DNA of 64,000 bases from assembly GCA_038049695.1 (NCBI GenBank), contig CP142452.1, forward strand, positions 78,333,501 to 78,397,500, given 5' to 3'. Positions 1 through 15,816 of the stretch are shown here, one piece after another. Both the position numbers and the translations under genes were made by a program. Source of the DNA: Cinnamomum chago (Eukaryota > Streptophyta > Magnoliopsida > Laurales > Lauraceae). How positions within the stretch are numbered: position 1 is the stretch's first letter; every line of letters begins with the position of its first letter. The notes beneath the pieces were generated by a model. The model saw only the letters and a program-made list of their open reading frames with translations, ran no database searches and was not told where the DNA came from.

Positions 1-313
1 CCCACCCATATGTAGTGGTGGTTGGCCTTCCTAATAGAAGAGAATATAGGCTTGGAAGAGCGTAAGCTCTTGTAGTAGGCATGGCATTTGTAACAGGCCT
101 CGGCCCACTCTACCCAAGTGTCATGACTAAGACGACGGCTCGATGGAACGTGATGAGACCCTGGTGCGGCGCGCTGGATGCGGACAAAGCGACGTGATGC
201 GACGCATCCACGGTGGGCGACCAAGTCGAGACAGGTGCGACGCACGCACCTAAAAGGCGACGCCAGACCCTAAGTCGGCGCAACCTTCACAGGTTGCCAG
301 AATGTGGGTGGAC

Positions 314-352
<39 letters not shown>

Positions 353-353
353 G
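314..353. repeat. Compound (TA)n(GA)n microsatellite
   Basis: Thirteen TA dinucleotides run directly into seven GA/AG dinucleotides. Confidence 0.9.
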
Positions 354-492
354 GATGTGCTTTAAGTATAAAGTGATCCATTCATACCATTCTTTAATCA
401 TAATTTTATAAAACAGCAGTCCTGAAGTTAACCTACACAAGATACACTACCCGGAAAACTCACTTTTTTTTTCAAAATGTAGAAAGAACTCA

Positions 493-730
493 CTTTCTTT
501 CAACACAAAGTAAACGAGAATAATTTACTTATCAAAGTAGAGTTTTCTCCAAGAGGTACATGAAAGGGGTGTTCATGGACATTATCATTATCATGCTTTG
601 TAAAAGGATACTTTCATTCAACACAAGGTAAACTAGAATAATTTACTGATGAAATTAGCTTTTTCTCCAAGAGGCATATGTAAGGGTGTTCATGGACATT
701 ATAATTATCATTCTTTGTAAAAGGATACTT
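493..730. repeat. 118-bp tandem duplication
   Basis: Two adjacent copies, about 493-612 and 613-730, share TCAACACAA, AGAATAATTTACT, TTTTCTCCAAGAGG and GTGTTCATGGACATTAT at a constant offset of 118. They differ at scattered bases, so the duplication is not recent. Confidence 0.85.
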
Positions 731-1087
731 ACAATCATCAGAATAACACTAAAGCCACGTCTTGTCTATCTGCTGAGTACTAGTTTTTCACTCAACAATC
801 CAAAAATTTTTGACTACTTCATTGAACAAGTGTAATGCTTATATTCTTGTACTGTGGCTACTTCTTTATATCTTCTAGGCACATGCTTCAACAAAAAATT
901 CTTCATTTTCTCAGAGAGTAATCCGTAGTCTCTGATATTTTTTAAATGTGATATTAGAAGATAACAAAGACTTTTCCTTCAGAAAGAGTACTCATGTTTA
1001 TCCCGAAAACCTATCTTTTAACAGTGATAACTAAATTACTTCCAATAAAAAAGGATAATGATTCTTATAAACAAAATAAATTAATTA

Positions 1088-5602
<4,515 letters not shown>

Positions 5603-5683
5603 TGGAGTACAGTTGCAGTGCTTGAAGAGTGATTGCTTTGCTCCTGTTCTTGCTGCTATTGATTCAAAACACTTCAGAGGAGA

Positions 5684-5696
5684 TAAAATAAATAGA
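5684..5696 (-). promoter_or_regulatory. TATA-like box of the DHAR gene
   Basis: On the minus strand this reads TATTTATTTTA, about 85 bases upstream of the DHAR ATG at 5602. Transcription starting some 30 bases downstream would leave a 5' leader of about 50 bases. The spacing fits a plant core promoter, but AT-rich DNA gives such matches by chance. Confidence 0.3.
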
Positions 5697-5702
5697 GAGC
5701 GA

Positions 5703-6948
5703 GCGATCCGCTTTTAGGTTCATGTGATCCTGACGTGCACCATAGTGTGCTGTAGTACGCCGTAGAGACAGCACGTGGAGTTCGTGGGGGCTGGCATCTC
5801 TGTGCAAGAATTCATTTCCAAGGAAAATGGATTTCAAGGAATTCAATTCCTCACTTGATTTTCCATAGAAAACAATTATAAAGAAATCGGAATCCCACGA
5901 GGGATTCTCACTTGCTTGCGTGACTTCCGCGCATTGCAGGATTATATTTGTCATGAAATTATGTAGGCCTATCACAATAATCTATCAACAAGACCTACAT
6001 CTGAATTTCAATTAGCCCAAAATTACCATTTTTTACGGTCTTATCTACATTAGAATTAGATTTACCATTAGAATGATTATTTGCAGGATGTACTTGCCAA
6101 CTTCCTTTGCCTTTTATTTTGTTTGTTTGTTTTTAGTTTCAGTCAAGTATATTCTAACAATTGGAGGAAGATTTGAAATACAAGGAGCAAAAAATGACAA
6201 AAGAAATGTAATGTTTTCTAGGCACACGTTTTCTCTTCTAATGTGAATGAGATGAGATTTTAAATTCCATCATTCAGGGAAAGAGACCCACTATTCTTTT
6301 AAGAATAGTGGAATCCATGATAGAGGAGCCCACTCTTTACCATTTGGTGTAACACATTTTTCATATAAAAAAAAAAAAACTGAAACAAAAGAAGTCACTT
6401 TCCTTGTAAAACTATAATTTTCTAGGGGAGGAGTAAGATGTAGGTTTCTTTTCTCCCGTGGGGTTGGTTTACTAAAGTTTCTAACGATAATTCAAAATGT
6501 TAGGAACTCATGGACATTAGGAGATAGCTTAGTCCCTTGGCATTTAAAATGACATGGTTTTTTTTTTTTTACTAGATTTCCAAATTCTAGCTACATAAAA
6601 GGCCTCAAATGAACATTAATTAGAGTTATAAACCTTGGCCCATTTGCATTTCCCAATGCTCTAATTAAGAGGAGGATTTAAGAATTCCACCCCAAGGATA
6701 ATTTTTGAAGAATTACATAGCTTAATTTTTTAAATCCTAGTAAAAGAGCATGCACGTAAATATAAAAGTCAATGAAGCATGAAATTCTCGTCGCATACGC
6801 ACAATCTAAAGAACTTGAGATGAACTTCAAGAAATGTTATGGATATTTATATAATATAAATTTCCTCAAGTGCAAATGTCTTACATCGCGCGACACAAAT
6901 GGTGAAGCCCATTTGGCCCCCTATGATCAATCCGACCCGGTCACACTA
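5703..6948. other. Intergenic region, no gene seen
   Basis: AT-rich DNA upstream of DHAR. The only clear structure is a short inverted repeat at 6288-6311 with 11-base arms (CCACTATTCTT). No coding sequence is supported. Confidence 0.5.
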
Positions 6949-6965
6949 CCATAGGATAGTGCTAT

Positions 6966-7148
6966 TTTATTTTATTTTTTTGATAGCATAGGGTTCCCAG
7001 CCCTTTGGGCTAGAATAATCCCTACGGGCCCAGGAGAGAAAGCAGGATAAAATTTCCCTGTGGCACCAGTGTGGTAGAGCAGTTTCAAACCCACAACCTC
7101 CGGGTGCAAACCGTAGTCCTAGGCCAACTGAGCTACCCCTCGGAGTTT
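6966..7148 (-). mobile_element. tRNA-derived SINE with 17-bp target duplication
   Basis: On the minus strand the element begins with a tRNA-like head: TAGCTCAGTTGG at 7135-7124 is a pol III A box, and GGTTTGAAAC at 7091-7082 matches the B box. A tRNA-unrelated body and a short A/T-rich tail follow, ending near 6966. The insert is flanked by a near-perfect target duplication, CCATAGG(A/G)TAGTGCTAT, at 6949-6965 and 7149-7165 with a single mismatch. The layout resembles Au-type plant SINEs, but the family was not checked. Confidence 0.9.
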
Positions 7149-7253
7149 CCATAGGGTAGTGCTATGTAAGCAAAGAACTTGAAGGTAAACTTTCTAAACT
7201 TTTCTTTTTATGTATATTGCATTGTGGGTGTACTCTTTTTTCTTTTGCACCCA

Positions 7254-7871
7254 CTCGCGACTTAATTAAGAGCTTAGCACATATGCTTCGGTGTATACGT
7301 GTCATATCTATCATCCACTAGCTAAGTTGCACAAGTTTTAGAAGAGGTGATGTGTGCATGAAATGCTAGACCCTCACTTGGTTTAGGAAAGTGCAAATCT
7401 GGTTTTTTTTTTCAAAAATCTTATATTTTTAGAAACTTTCCCTTCTTAGTTTCCTTCTGTATTATCAAAATCTGTTTTTCAGTGGGTGGTTGTTTTTAGG
7501 AAAGTTTTTAATTGGATTTTGATTTTATTTTATTTTGTAACTTGAAAATTTAGAAGGTTTCCCTCGCGACTTAATGAAGAGCTTAGCGCATACACTTCGA
7601 TGCATACGTGTCATATCTATCATCCTCTAGCTATGTTGCGTAATTTTTAGAATAGGTGATGTGTGCATGGAATGCTAGACCGTCACTTGGTTTAGGAAAG
7701 TGCAAATCTGATTATTTTTTTTTCAAAATCTGGTATTTTTAGAAAGTTCCCCTTCTTATTTTCCTTCTGTATTATAAAAATCAGTTTTTTCAGTGGGTGG
7801 TTGTTTTTAGGAAAGTTTCTAATTAGATTTTGATTTTATTTTATTTTGTAACTTGAAAATTTAGAAGGTTT
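7254..7871. repeat. 309-bp tandem duplication
   Basis: Two units, 7254-7562 and 7563-7871, both begin CTCGCGACTTAAT and end with AACTTGAAAATTTAGAAGG. Identity is high by eye, with scattered substitutions and small indels in T runs. No coding content was recognised. Confidence 0.9.
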
Positions 7872-8096
7872 TCTTAATTGGTTTAATTTATAATCTAGAA
7901 AGTTACATATCTTAAAAATATGAACTTTTTTTAATCTATTTTTTTTGTTTATTTTTAATCTAGGTCCCTTAAAAAAAATTCTGCCACTCTCCCCTCTTGG
8001 TTCCATATTTGAAACGTAATCTAATGAAGGGAATCTCCAATCAAAAGGTCAGTTGAAATCTTTGAAAATCTAAATCCTCCTGGTTCATCTTGAACT

Positions 8097-8420
8097 ATGG
8101 CTAGGACCGTATGTGATTATCTACAATCAAATAGGATTGCAATTGTGGTTGACCAACCAAAGAGGTCTTTACTTGATTACCTATACCCCACACAAGCAAT
8201 CACTTCTTCATGTATGGACATGTGCAGAAGTTATGAATGTGAAACCCAATTCTCTAAGGATTGTCCAACAATCACTGGTTATATAAAGGTGTTGAAAGAA
8301 CGTGCCAACGAAACAAACCCATATTAGTGGCCTTTTTCGAATGACATAGGTAACATGCATAGTTCAAATTGGGAAAGTCATCCCAATTTTCGTTGAAGAA
8401 ACGACCCCACTAATGATTAG
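8097..8420 (+). pseudogene. Decayed Ty3/gypsy gag fragment
   Basis: The translation holds SLLDYLYPTQ, like the RTLRDYxxPT motif at the start of many plant gypsy gag proteins. A degraded zinc-knuckle end (FSKDCP) follows, then NETNPY, a stop, and NWESHPNF, which recalls the NNPYSNTYNPGWRNHPNFSW segment of those proteins. The order is right but the intervening capsid domain is absent, so this would be an internally deleted, broken remnant. Recognition is by motif memory only. Confidence 0.5.
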
Positions 8421-8505
8421 GCTTACACCGACGACAACGATGCACTATTTCAACTTAAGATAACATAAGCTGCAACTTAGGAGAATCGTGCATATATATA
8501 TATAT

Positions 8506-8684
8506 GGAATATTCAAGTGAGAGATTCCCTCACCACACATGGTGAGGGACTCCCCTTTTTGGGGAGGTTTTAAGTACAAAAGGACTTTTGTACTTGAAAG
8601 AAGTACACCCTTTTGTACTTGAAACCTCCCAAAAAACGGAGTCCATCACCACACATGGTGAAAGAATCCTCACTTGAATACCCC
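8506..8684. mobile_element. Foldback MITE of about 180 bp
   Basis: The two halves are inverted copies. The left arm (TATTCAAGTGAGAGATTC, the palindrome CACCACACATGGTG, then ACTCC) is mirrored by the right arm ending CTTGAATACCCC. The centre repeats AAGTACAAAAGG in both directions. It sits between TATATA runs, so the target duplication cannot be read. Transposase superfamily unknown. Confidence 0.8.
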
Positions 8685-8712
8685 TCGTATATATATAATA
8701 TAGAAGAATTCT

Positions 8713-8746
8713 CAAAAACTCCCTATTTAAAAAAGGGGAGTTTTTG
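8713..8746. repeat. Short hairpin beside the foldback MITE
   Basis: CAAAAACTCCC at 8713-8723 is the exact inverse of GGGAGTTTTTG at 8736-8746, with a 12-base loop. It may be the edge of another degraded element running to about 8930, where GGGAGTTTTGTAGCTCC recurs. Confidence 0.5.
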
Positions 8747-9362
8747 CCCCTTTTGACTTGTCAAATGATATTTTACCACCTTATATAGGAAACATAGAAA
8801 AAAAAAGGAGATTTTTGAAAATTTAAATTTCTTATCCGTATATAACTCGATGATGACATGTTTCATAGTTTTATAGCCTTTGAAAATGAGCCTTTTTTTG
8901 TGAAAAGTGCCCAGGGAGTTTTGTAGCTCCTCGTGTGTGTGTGTATATATATATCACCATATGGTGAGGGATACACACATAATTAAAAATATTTGTGTGA
9001 AAAAAGAGGAAAAGTCATATATGATCATTTGCAGAAGATGAATGTTCATATGTAAAGAAAAAAAAAAACCATGTAAGTGTCCCTTATCCTATATTAAGAG
9101 ATGGATGCATATGAATATTCATATACACACATACAACTCACACACACATAAGTTTTCATCGTCCAAATGAGTGCACAATCAATCCAATAATCTAGTCCAT
9201 TTGGATACATGGGCACCAAAATTGGGATCTATGATTGTAAAGGAGCTCATTTTTTTTATGGTTCACTTTGATGGATTATAAGGTGGGCCTACGATGTGTG
9301 GTGTACACGACAATGTTAGTATTGATGCTCGGCAAACGCTTTTCATATATATATATATATAT
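8747..9362. other. Intergenic region, no gene seen
   Basis: AT-rich DNA with GT/AT microsatellite runs near 8932-8954 and 9344-9362. A GTGGGCC-type motif near 9283 looks like transposon debris. Confidence 0.5.
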
Positions 9363-10360
9363 CTACTCTTATAAAAGAGAGAAAGATGGTGTACTTTTTT
9401 AACTACACACATGCCCAATAAAATTTAAGTTGTGGGGCCCACACTTATATATATTTATTATGTATATGTATTTTCTATATGGATAAAGATGGGACATAAT
9501 GAGAATTTTCCAATTTCTACTCTTATAAATCTGTCTATATACTCTTATAAAAGAGAATAAAATGACATTTGGTTTCACTACACACTTGGGCCCACTTTTA
9601 AATTGGGCCCCACTTAGTATTATTTTATATTATAATATAATATCCCTTATATAAAAGAGATAAAAGTGTAGTAATTTTTCACTACACACCTGCCCAAATA
9701 AAAGAGAACAAAACGACATTTGGTTTCACTACACACCTGGGCCCACTTTTATATTTACTACCCTCATATATATATATATATATATATATTATCTACCCTT
9801 ATAAAAGAGAACAAAATGATATTTGGTTTCACTATACACCTGGGCCCACTTTGACTACCCTTATAAAAGAGAACAAGTGACTTGTTTAAATTTTTCTCTA
9901 CACCACTATGGGGCCCACTCCTACTAAAATACTCTTTACTACCCTTATAAAAAAGAACAAGTGACCTGTTTAAAATTTTCTCTACACCACTATGGGGCCC
10001 ACTCATACTAAAATACTCTTTGGGTTATGAAGGAAAGATAAGCTGAAAGTGGTAAATGGGACACTTATTAATTTTACATGACAGGTGTGCAAGGAAAATG
10101 TTACCTTTGTTGATAAGAAGATGGCAATTATTTGAGGGACCCACCAATTTGGGTTGTACGTTTGTATTTTGCAGCATATCTCATGGTATTTGGAGCCACG
10201 ACTCAAAATTACAATTGATTTATGTGTGACCATCATGGGTATGGGACTTAATAGGAGGAATATCTATCTATTTATACTACCCTTATAAAATGGAACAAGT
10301 GACCTGCTTAAATTTTTCTGTACAACACTATGGGGCCCACTCCTACTGAAATATTCCAAT
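9363..10360 (+). repeat. Cluster of nine Helitron-like end repeats
   Basis: The phrase CTACCCTTATAAAAGAGAACAA or a variant recurs at about 9363, 9518, 9541, 9643, 9697, 9793, 9854, 9938 and 10276, all on the plus strand. Most copies are followed by CACTACACACCTGGGCCCAC or CACTATGGGGCCCACTC. Spacing is irregular, with two copies 84 bases apart near-identical (9854 and 9938). TCTACTCTTATAAAAGAGAG resembles 5' ends of plant Helitrons, but no CTRR-plus-hairpin terminus or Rep/helicase was seen. Nested insertion of short elements or local tandem amplification could each give this. Confidence 0.7.
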
Positions 10361-11645
10361 TTGATTCCCAACTAAGCCATGTAAAAACTATGGTAAAGAG
10401 AGGTATCTTTCCCACCTGAAGTAGGAAATAACATAACCCAAAAAAAAAAAAAAAAACTGACATGTCTACAGTGGGTCCTTTCATATTGATAGTTGTATCT
10501 TAACATTCATCAAATATAGTGTTAATTTAGCGAGGGCATTACAAAAAAAAAGAAAAAAGAAAAAAAAATGGCCTTGTTTAGATATGAGGTTCTGCCTTGT
10601 TCTTGCACAAACATCTCAGCTGTCCAAGTTTACAATAGGGAGAGTTATGGAAATACCAATAAAACCAATATGGGCAATAAAGGTAAGTAAACAATTTTTC
10701 CCACATCAAATGATGTATAGAATTTTTGGTAATACGTTAGCTAAATGAACAGTTCGGTTTGATATGCGGTGTGTGCCTCCATTGGATCCTCATGTAGTAT
10801 GCAACATTGTCAAGTTAAAATGCACCCCTGATTATTTTATTAAAACTCTTATTAGTGGCTATCAGAGGTGTGTCACAATGTATCAAGTCAACTAAAAGTA
10901 CTCAAGGCAATGGTGGCAATGATGACCGCATGCAACTCACGTGTGAATCGACTTAATAAACATGTATTCTTTTTTTTTTTAACACAATTAGATGCCAAAC
11001 AGGCTAACAACTTTTTTTTTTCCTGGGTTTTATTTTCATTACACCTAAATGTGAGTTTTTTTTTTCTCTGTATAGCAAGATGCCAAACAGGTTAACATCC
11101 CTTATTTCCTAGGTTCTGATTTCATCATATTGAAATGTTTGTTCAATGTGATTCTAAGCCTTTAGATGATTGATCGACAACATGACTCACAACTTGAATG
11201 GTTGGATGACTCAAAAATGGCCCACGTGTTTGAAAATTGAAGAGCATGAAATATTAGGTTATATCATGTATTCAAGTTAATTGGACTGGTTCATCCATGG
11301 ATTAAAGGTCAAGAATACGAATGTATTTTGGTCCTTTGTACCAAAATTTTTTAGAATTTTTTTTTTGCACCCCAAACAATGGGGCTAGGACTCTGAGATA
11401 GCCCACGTTGGAAGAGAGCTTACACACATGAGGATGGTTGGCAACATCTGAATCATTTATAGTTAAACAACAATCACAACGATAACAATAACTTCTACCT
11501 CATCCTATAATGGAGAAATCTGAAAATGTGATTTAAAATATAGTTTGGATTAAGATTAGAGAAAGAAGGAAATTTGAAAGAGGTATAAGCATCAAAGAAA
11601 AAATACAAATTGCACGTGCAGCCTTGCATGTGCCGGGGTTCACTA

Positions 11646-11680
<35 letters not shown>

Positions 11681-12942
11681 ATGGTGCATTCTAAAACCTT
11701 TATAAAGCCGAGGGACACAAACTAAGGGGTTAAAATAATCCGATGCACTCGAGATTCACCATATTGGTTGTTCACATCTAGAACTTTGGACCCTATGTAT
11801 ACCCTATGATTAGTGGGGCCCCAAGTGGGCTCCACAAGCCACTCTATACGGTATTCCATGTGAAACGCCTACACCTAATCAAGGCTCGTATATATTTTTT
11901 GCACATGCATATTTTCAATAAGTATTTTGCAACTCTCCTAATGCAATCTTAATATATAAAAAATCAAGGTGGTGGAACCATCCAAATGATCAGACTCTAT
12001 GTGGTCCAAAAAAACAGATGCAGTTGGTGTGGGGGAGGTTGTCGGGCCTATTTCTTTTTTTCTTTTTTTTTGCTGCTAAGTTTGGCCCAGTGGCCAGGAG
12101 AGGAAACTTTAAATTATTGGCCGGAGCTATGGTTTTTTGATAACTCAAAGTATCTCCTACCCATCTCAGTCAAGGAGTCTTTAGCACTAAGCCCAAAAGA
12201 CACTTGATTCTAAACAGCCAAAAACCAATTCGTATAAATAGAGCCAAAATTCTCCATGCACATATGTTATCTGAATAGGTTGTTTTTTTTTCCTTAAAGT
12301 TTAGATGGAAATCAATTACTTTGAGAAATTTTGAAAGTCAAGCGAAGGGGTCCATTGGACCCGCAACTTCTTCCACACCTCTCTCCAAAGTGGAATTTTT
12401 TTTTCTACAAGTGTTAAATCCACACCTCAAGCTTCCAAAAAAATAAAAGAATAAAAATAATAACAAAATAAGATAAAAAGGTCATAAATCTCACCATTCA
12501 TGAAATCCTCAGTAATGAAAATGCACATGAGTGATTCCTTTTTCCGACATAATAGTAGAATGAAATGCAGGAAAAGTGTCACTCCTAGTTGACGAAAAAT
12601 AAACCAATCCAATTCCATGGGTAAAGGTGTGCAGGAGTTGGAAATGGAAATGTCTCTTCCAACTGGGCCCTAGCCACCATATGTTGGGAATCTACTTTTT
12701 AAGGGGGAACAAGGACATTTCACTTTCTATCTTGCCATCTATTATTAGAGAGGCAGAAGGCTAAGAAAAGGCCGTGAGTGGTCAATAGCATGCTTGGGGA
12801 TTGATTCTTAAAAAGAATCAGTGGGAAACACAGGACCAACCTCTTTATTAAGTGGGTCTCTTGTCAACTAGTGCTGACATCGAGAGGATTAACAAGGATC
12901 AAGTGAATGAAGACTACTATGTCGTCTAGGTGCACCATCTGT
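10361..12942. other. Intergenic region, no gene seen
   Basis: AT-rich with many A or T runs (10439, 10542, 10970, 11011, 12056). It contains a (GT)n(AT)n microsatellite at 11646-11681. Open frames here are short and without domain signatures. Confidence 0.5.
11646..11681. repeat. Compound (GT)n(TA)n microsatellite
   Basis: About seven GT units run straight into ten TA units. Confidence 0.9.
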
Positions 12943-13340
12943 ATCAAGTCGGGTTCATGATAAATCTACGGACTACTGATTTGATGGCCTTCAAGGGTGA
13001 CAAGTGGTACCGTGTCAAGCACAATCTTCCAACGGTGAGTATACACTGCCCAGGAAATGTCAAATGGGCTGTGCCGGGCCAAACCAGTCAACGTCGCGAC
13101 CGGTGTTGAGGAGGCGGGCCGGCACGTGGGCTGGTCCTCCATCAGTTCGAAGTGGGGTTCATGATAAAACTACGGACTTTTATCTACGGACCCCGGGATT
13201 CCGACCCCGGAGGGAGCCCGACTCCCCCGGGGTCCGTTGGAGACCCACTGTTTAATTTAACAGCGGTGCTACTCGTCCCAAATGGGAGCTCCCAGGGCTC
13301 CCAGTCGAGCTCCCATTTGGGCCAAGTAGAATTTTTCTTA
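12943..13340. repeat. GC-rich block with direct repeats and strong hairpins
   Basis: A 33-base phrase around GGGTTCATGATAAA and CTACGGACT occurs at 12943-12975 and again at 13147-13179. Downstream, GGACCCCGGG at 13188-13197 is inverted as CCCGGGGTCC at 13226-13235. CCCAAATGGGAGCTC at 13277-13291 is the perfect inverse of GAGCTCCCATTTGGG at 13307-13321. Composition is far more GC-rich than its neighbours. I cannot name the element. Confidence 0.6.
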
Positions 13341-13400
13341 ATTTAATGGCCTTAAACAGAGAGAAATTGGTTCACACCTTTAACCACGAAATTCAGACGG

Positions 13401-13869
13401 TGAGTATTCACTAACTCGCATCAAAAATATCAAAATCCTAACCTTGAACTTATAAGTCAAATTCCGTCTTAACTCAACATGAGGTTTTTTAAAACCATAC
13501 GCTCCAAAAAACTGTAAGAACTTTGGAGTTAAGCGTGCTCACAAGTGCGTGGGCCAAAGCAGACAATTTCATATTAAGTTAGGCAGAGCTATGACAGTTG
13601 GTGTCAGAGCCGATGACGGCTATATTTCCGGTGCGAGAGAATGTGAAAACGCCGGAAGAATGTGAAAACGTGGTCCGAATGACACTCTTAACCACCCGCA
13701 TCGAAAACATCCAAATCCTGACCCTAGGGTTATAAGTCAAAGGTCATAAGTCAAACTCCATCTTAACTCACCATGAGGCATTTTAAAACCGTGTGAACTC
13801 TTAAGTTAAGCATGTTCGGGTGGGAGCAGTACTAGAATGGATGACCTCATTGTTAAGTTGAGCAGTGCA
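13401..13869 (+). mobile_element. Cassandra-like TRIM retroelement with 5S-bearing LTRs
   Basis: Two similar ~190-bp blocks, 13401-13596 and 13680-13869, both begin TGA and end CA. Both contain 5S rRNA-like sequence: GGAGTTAAGCGTGCT in the first, and AGTTAAGCATGTTCGGG, AGCAGTACTAGAATGGATGA and CCTC in the second, matching the 3' half of plant 5S rRNA. Two bases after the first block lies TGGTGTCAGAGC (13599-13610), a near match to the initiator-Met tRNA primer site TGGTATCAGAGC. This is the plan of Cassandra TRIM elements, which carry 5S in each LTR and encode no protein. The internal part is only 83 bases, no clear polypurine tract is present, and no target duplication was found, so the copy is old or rearranged. 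Confidence 0.65.
13793..13848 (+). other. 5S rRNA-like segment in the right LTR
   Basis: The plus strand follows the 5S rRNA gene from GAACTC through AGTTAAGC, GTACTAG and GATGACCTC, covering the internal pol III control region. The 5' half of 5S is absent, so this is not a functional rRNA gene. Confidence 0.65.
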
Positions 13870-15816
13870 TTTTTTTTTTTTTTGTGTGCGCGCGTGCGCC
13901 AACCATTATCAAAGGTGAGAACCCTAAATTTCACATGACAAAATGGCACTTATGCATAATACATATAGCAGGAGAAAAAAACAACCTCCAAATGAATAGG
14001 TGAGGAAAAGAAATTTTAGGGGAAGAGAGAAAAATGATCAAACGTAATTGGGTGTCTTGTGAAGACCTCTTATTCTTTTTTCCCCCTTAAACCCCAGCAT
14101 AGTGGGATGTGATACTCCTTAGAAATAAAATGGAAAGTGTAACGTAAGGGGTCAATTTGGATCGGGTCTGAGTTGGGTTCCTTGCAGATCAGGTTGACCT
14201 TTTATACTAACTAATCTGGACTCCATCCAAATCTAACCTTTTTCATTAATTAGTTTTGAAAATGTCAAATGTGAATGCTAAAGTCGTTGGATTGATCCTA
14301 CAACAGTAGAATGACATACAATTTTACTTCCAACCCAATTCTCCATTAATGGACAAAACATAGAGTAATTGGTTTATAACTTGCTAAAGAATTTGCTGCA
14401 TGTGATCTATTTGTTACAATCACTGATCAAGTGCCAAAGTTTTTACCAATAGTATTCAATGGGCACATTATGCGCCCAAACTCATTTATGCTCACCTGAG
14501 CGTGCATATGAAGAGCACATTTATAGGCCGAGGTTCTTGAGCCTATTCTTCGTTTGGTTGGATCTGGGGTGCAATCTTAGGCAGGTGGGCTTGCTTTGGC
14601 CGAAGGTAGATTGTTTGTGTAAAAGACATTGAGAAAATGGGATCAACCATATATTTCACTCTACAGTTTAGCAAAATGTAGCTTTAATAAATTTAACCCA
14701 AGTCTCAATTTTAAGCCTAAAAAATGGTATTTTTACTTCATTTTTTTTGCACTTAGCATTTGTTATTGAATCCAACAGTGGTTAGTGATGGGAGCAGTGT
14801 CAAATCGCAGCGGAATGTAAATGTGAATGGCTTCGATTTCTCAAAAGTGAGACCCACTGTAAAAGACATAAAGAGGGTAACTTAAACAAAATTGGGTTGA
14901 TATGCGAAACCCCTTGATAGAAAGGTTGTTTAGACACAATTGTACAAGATCAATCTTTTTAAATTTTCCTTTTCTATAAACATGACTTTAAGCCACCACG
15001 ATCTTAAAGTTGTAATAGAGAGCACTTTCCAGTGTGCCATGGGCTCTTATCCAAAAAGAACCTGTCTTACTTTGCCGGTTCATATTCACACGCAAGTCCA
15101 CCTCATAGAGAGCCTGGTGGAGTCCCCATTGCAAAAGTATTACATTCCGCATTGTTAAATATGTTGGGCCTCATCTTGTTATCAAGCCTCCAAGCATATT
15201 AGACTGATTTTTAGCCTATTCTGTTATCGAGCTAGACTATGAGGAGTGGCCAATGCCCATAGCCTGAAATCACATTCCAAATATATGATATAGCCCAATG
15301 TAAGGCAGCCTTGTGAATGAAGCGACCAACTTAGTGGTGGACTGAGCTTTCCACACCTTGACATATCTGGCTCAACAAGGACCTCTAAGGCTATCACTGG
15401 GCTTGAATCTAGCTTGGGTCTAAGTCTGTCAAACATGCATCTGGGTTGGACTGTGTGGACTCGAATCCATGTTAGGTCTCTGAAACCCTCAACAAGCTAG
15501 TTATGAACTTATACAGCTAGCCTCAAGCCCAATGGGATTCTTTATTAGTCCCATTTGTATTTTATATGGCATATATCAAACAAAACAATAAAGATATACC
15601 ATACATACACCATACAAAATAACAAACTTGGACTTGCCTGATTTCCCTGATGAGAGGTCCAAACCAAGCGCTAGAGACTGCATCTGGGATGTACAATTGG
15701 TTGGTCTCCTCAATCCAAAATTGACTCAGGTAGTGATCTAAGTGAATTGGCCCAAAACCAGCCCATTGATAACAGCTAGTGGAGGTGGCAATTCCTCATC
15801 AAACACAAGTAGAATT
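13870..15816. other. Intergenic region, no gene seen
   Basis: A T run at 13870-13883 is followed by AT-rich DNA. The stretch around 14150-14240 (GATCGGGTCTGAGTTGGGTT) resembles debris of hAT-type elements seen elsewhere in the window. No coding exon is supported. Confidence 0.45.

Noticed and set aside
7082..7135. Functional tRNA gene on the minus strand
   Set aside because: A and B boxes are present but no cloverleaf closes; tail and target duplication show a SINE.
13793..13848. Functional 5S rRNA gene
   Set aside because: Only the 3' half is present and it sits inside an LTR-like block.
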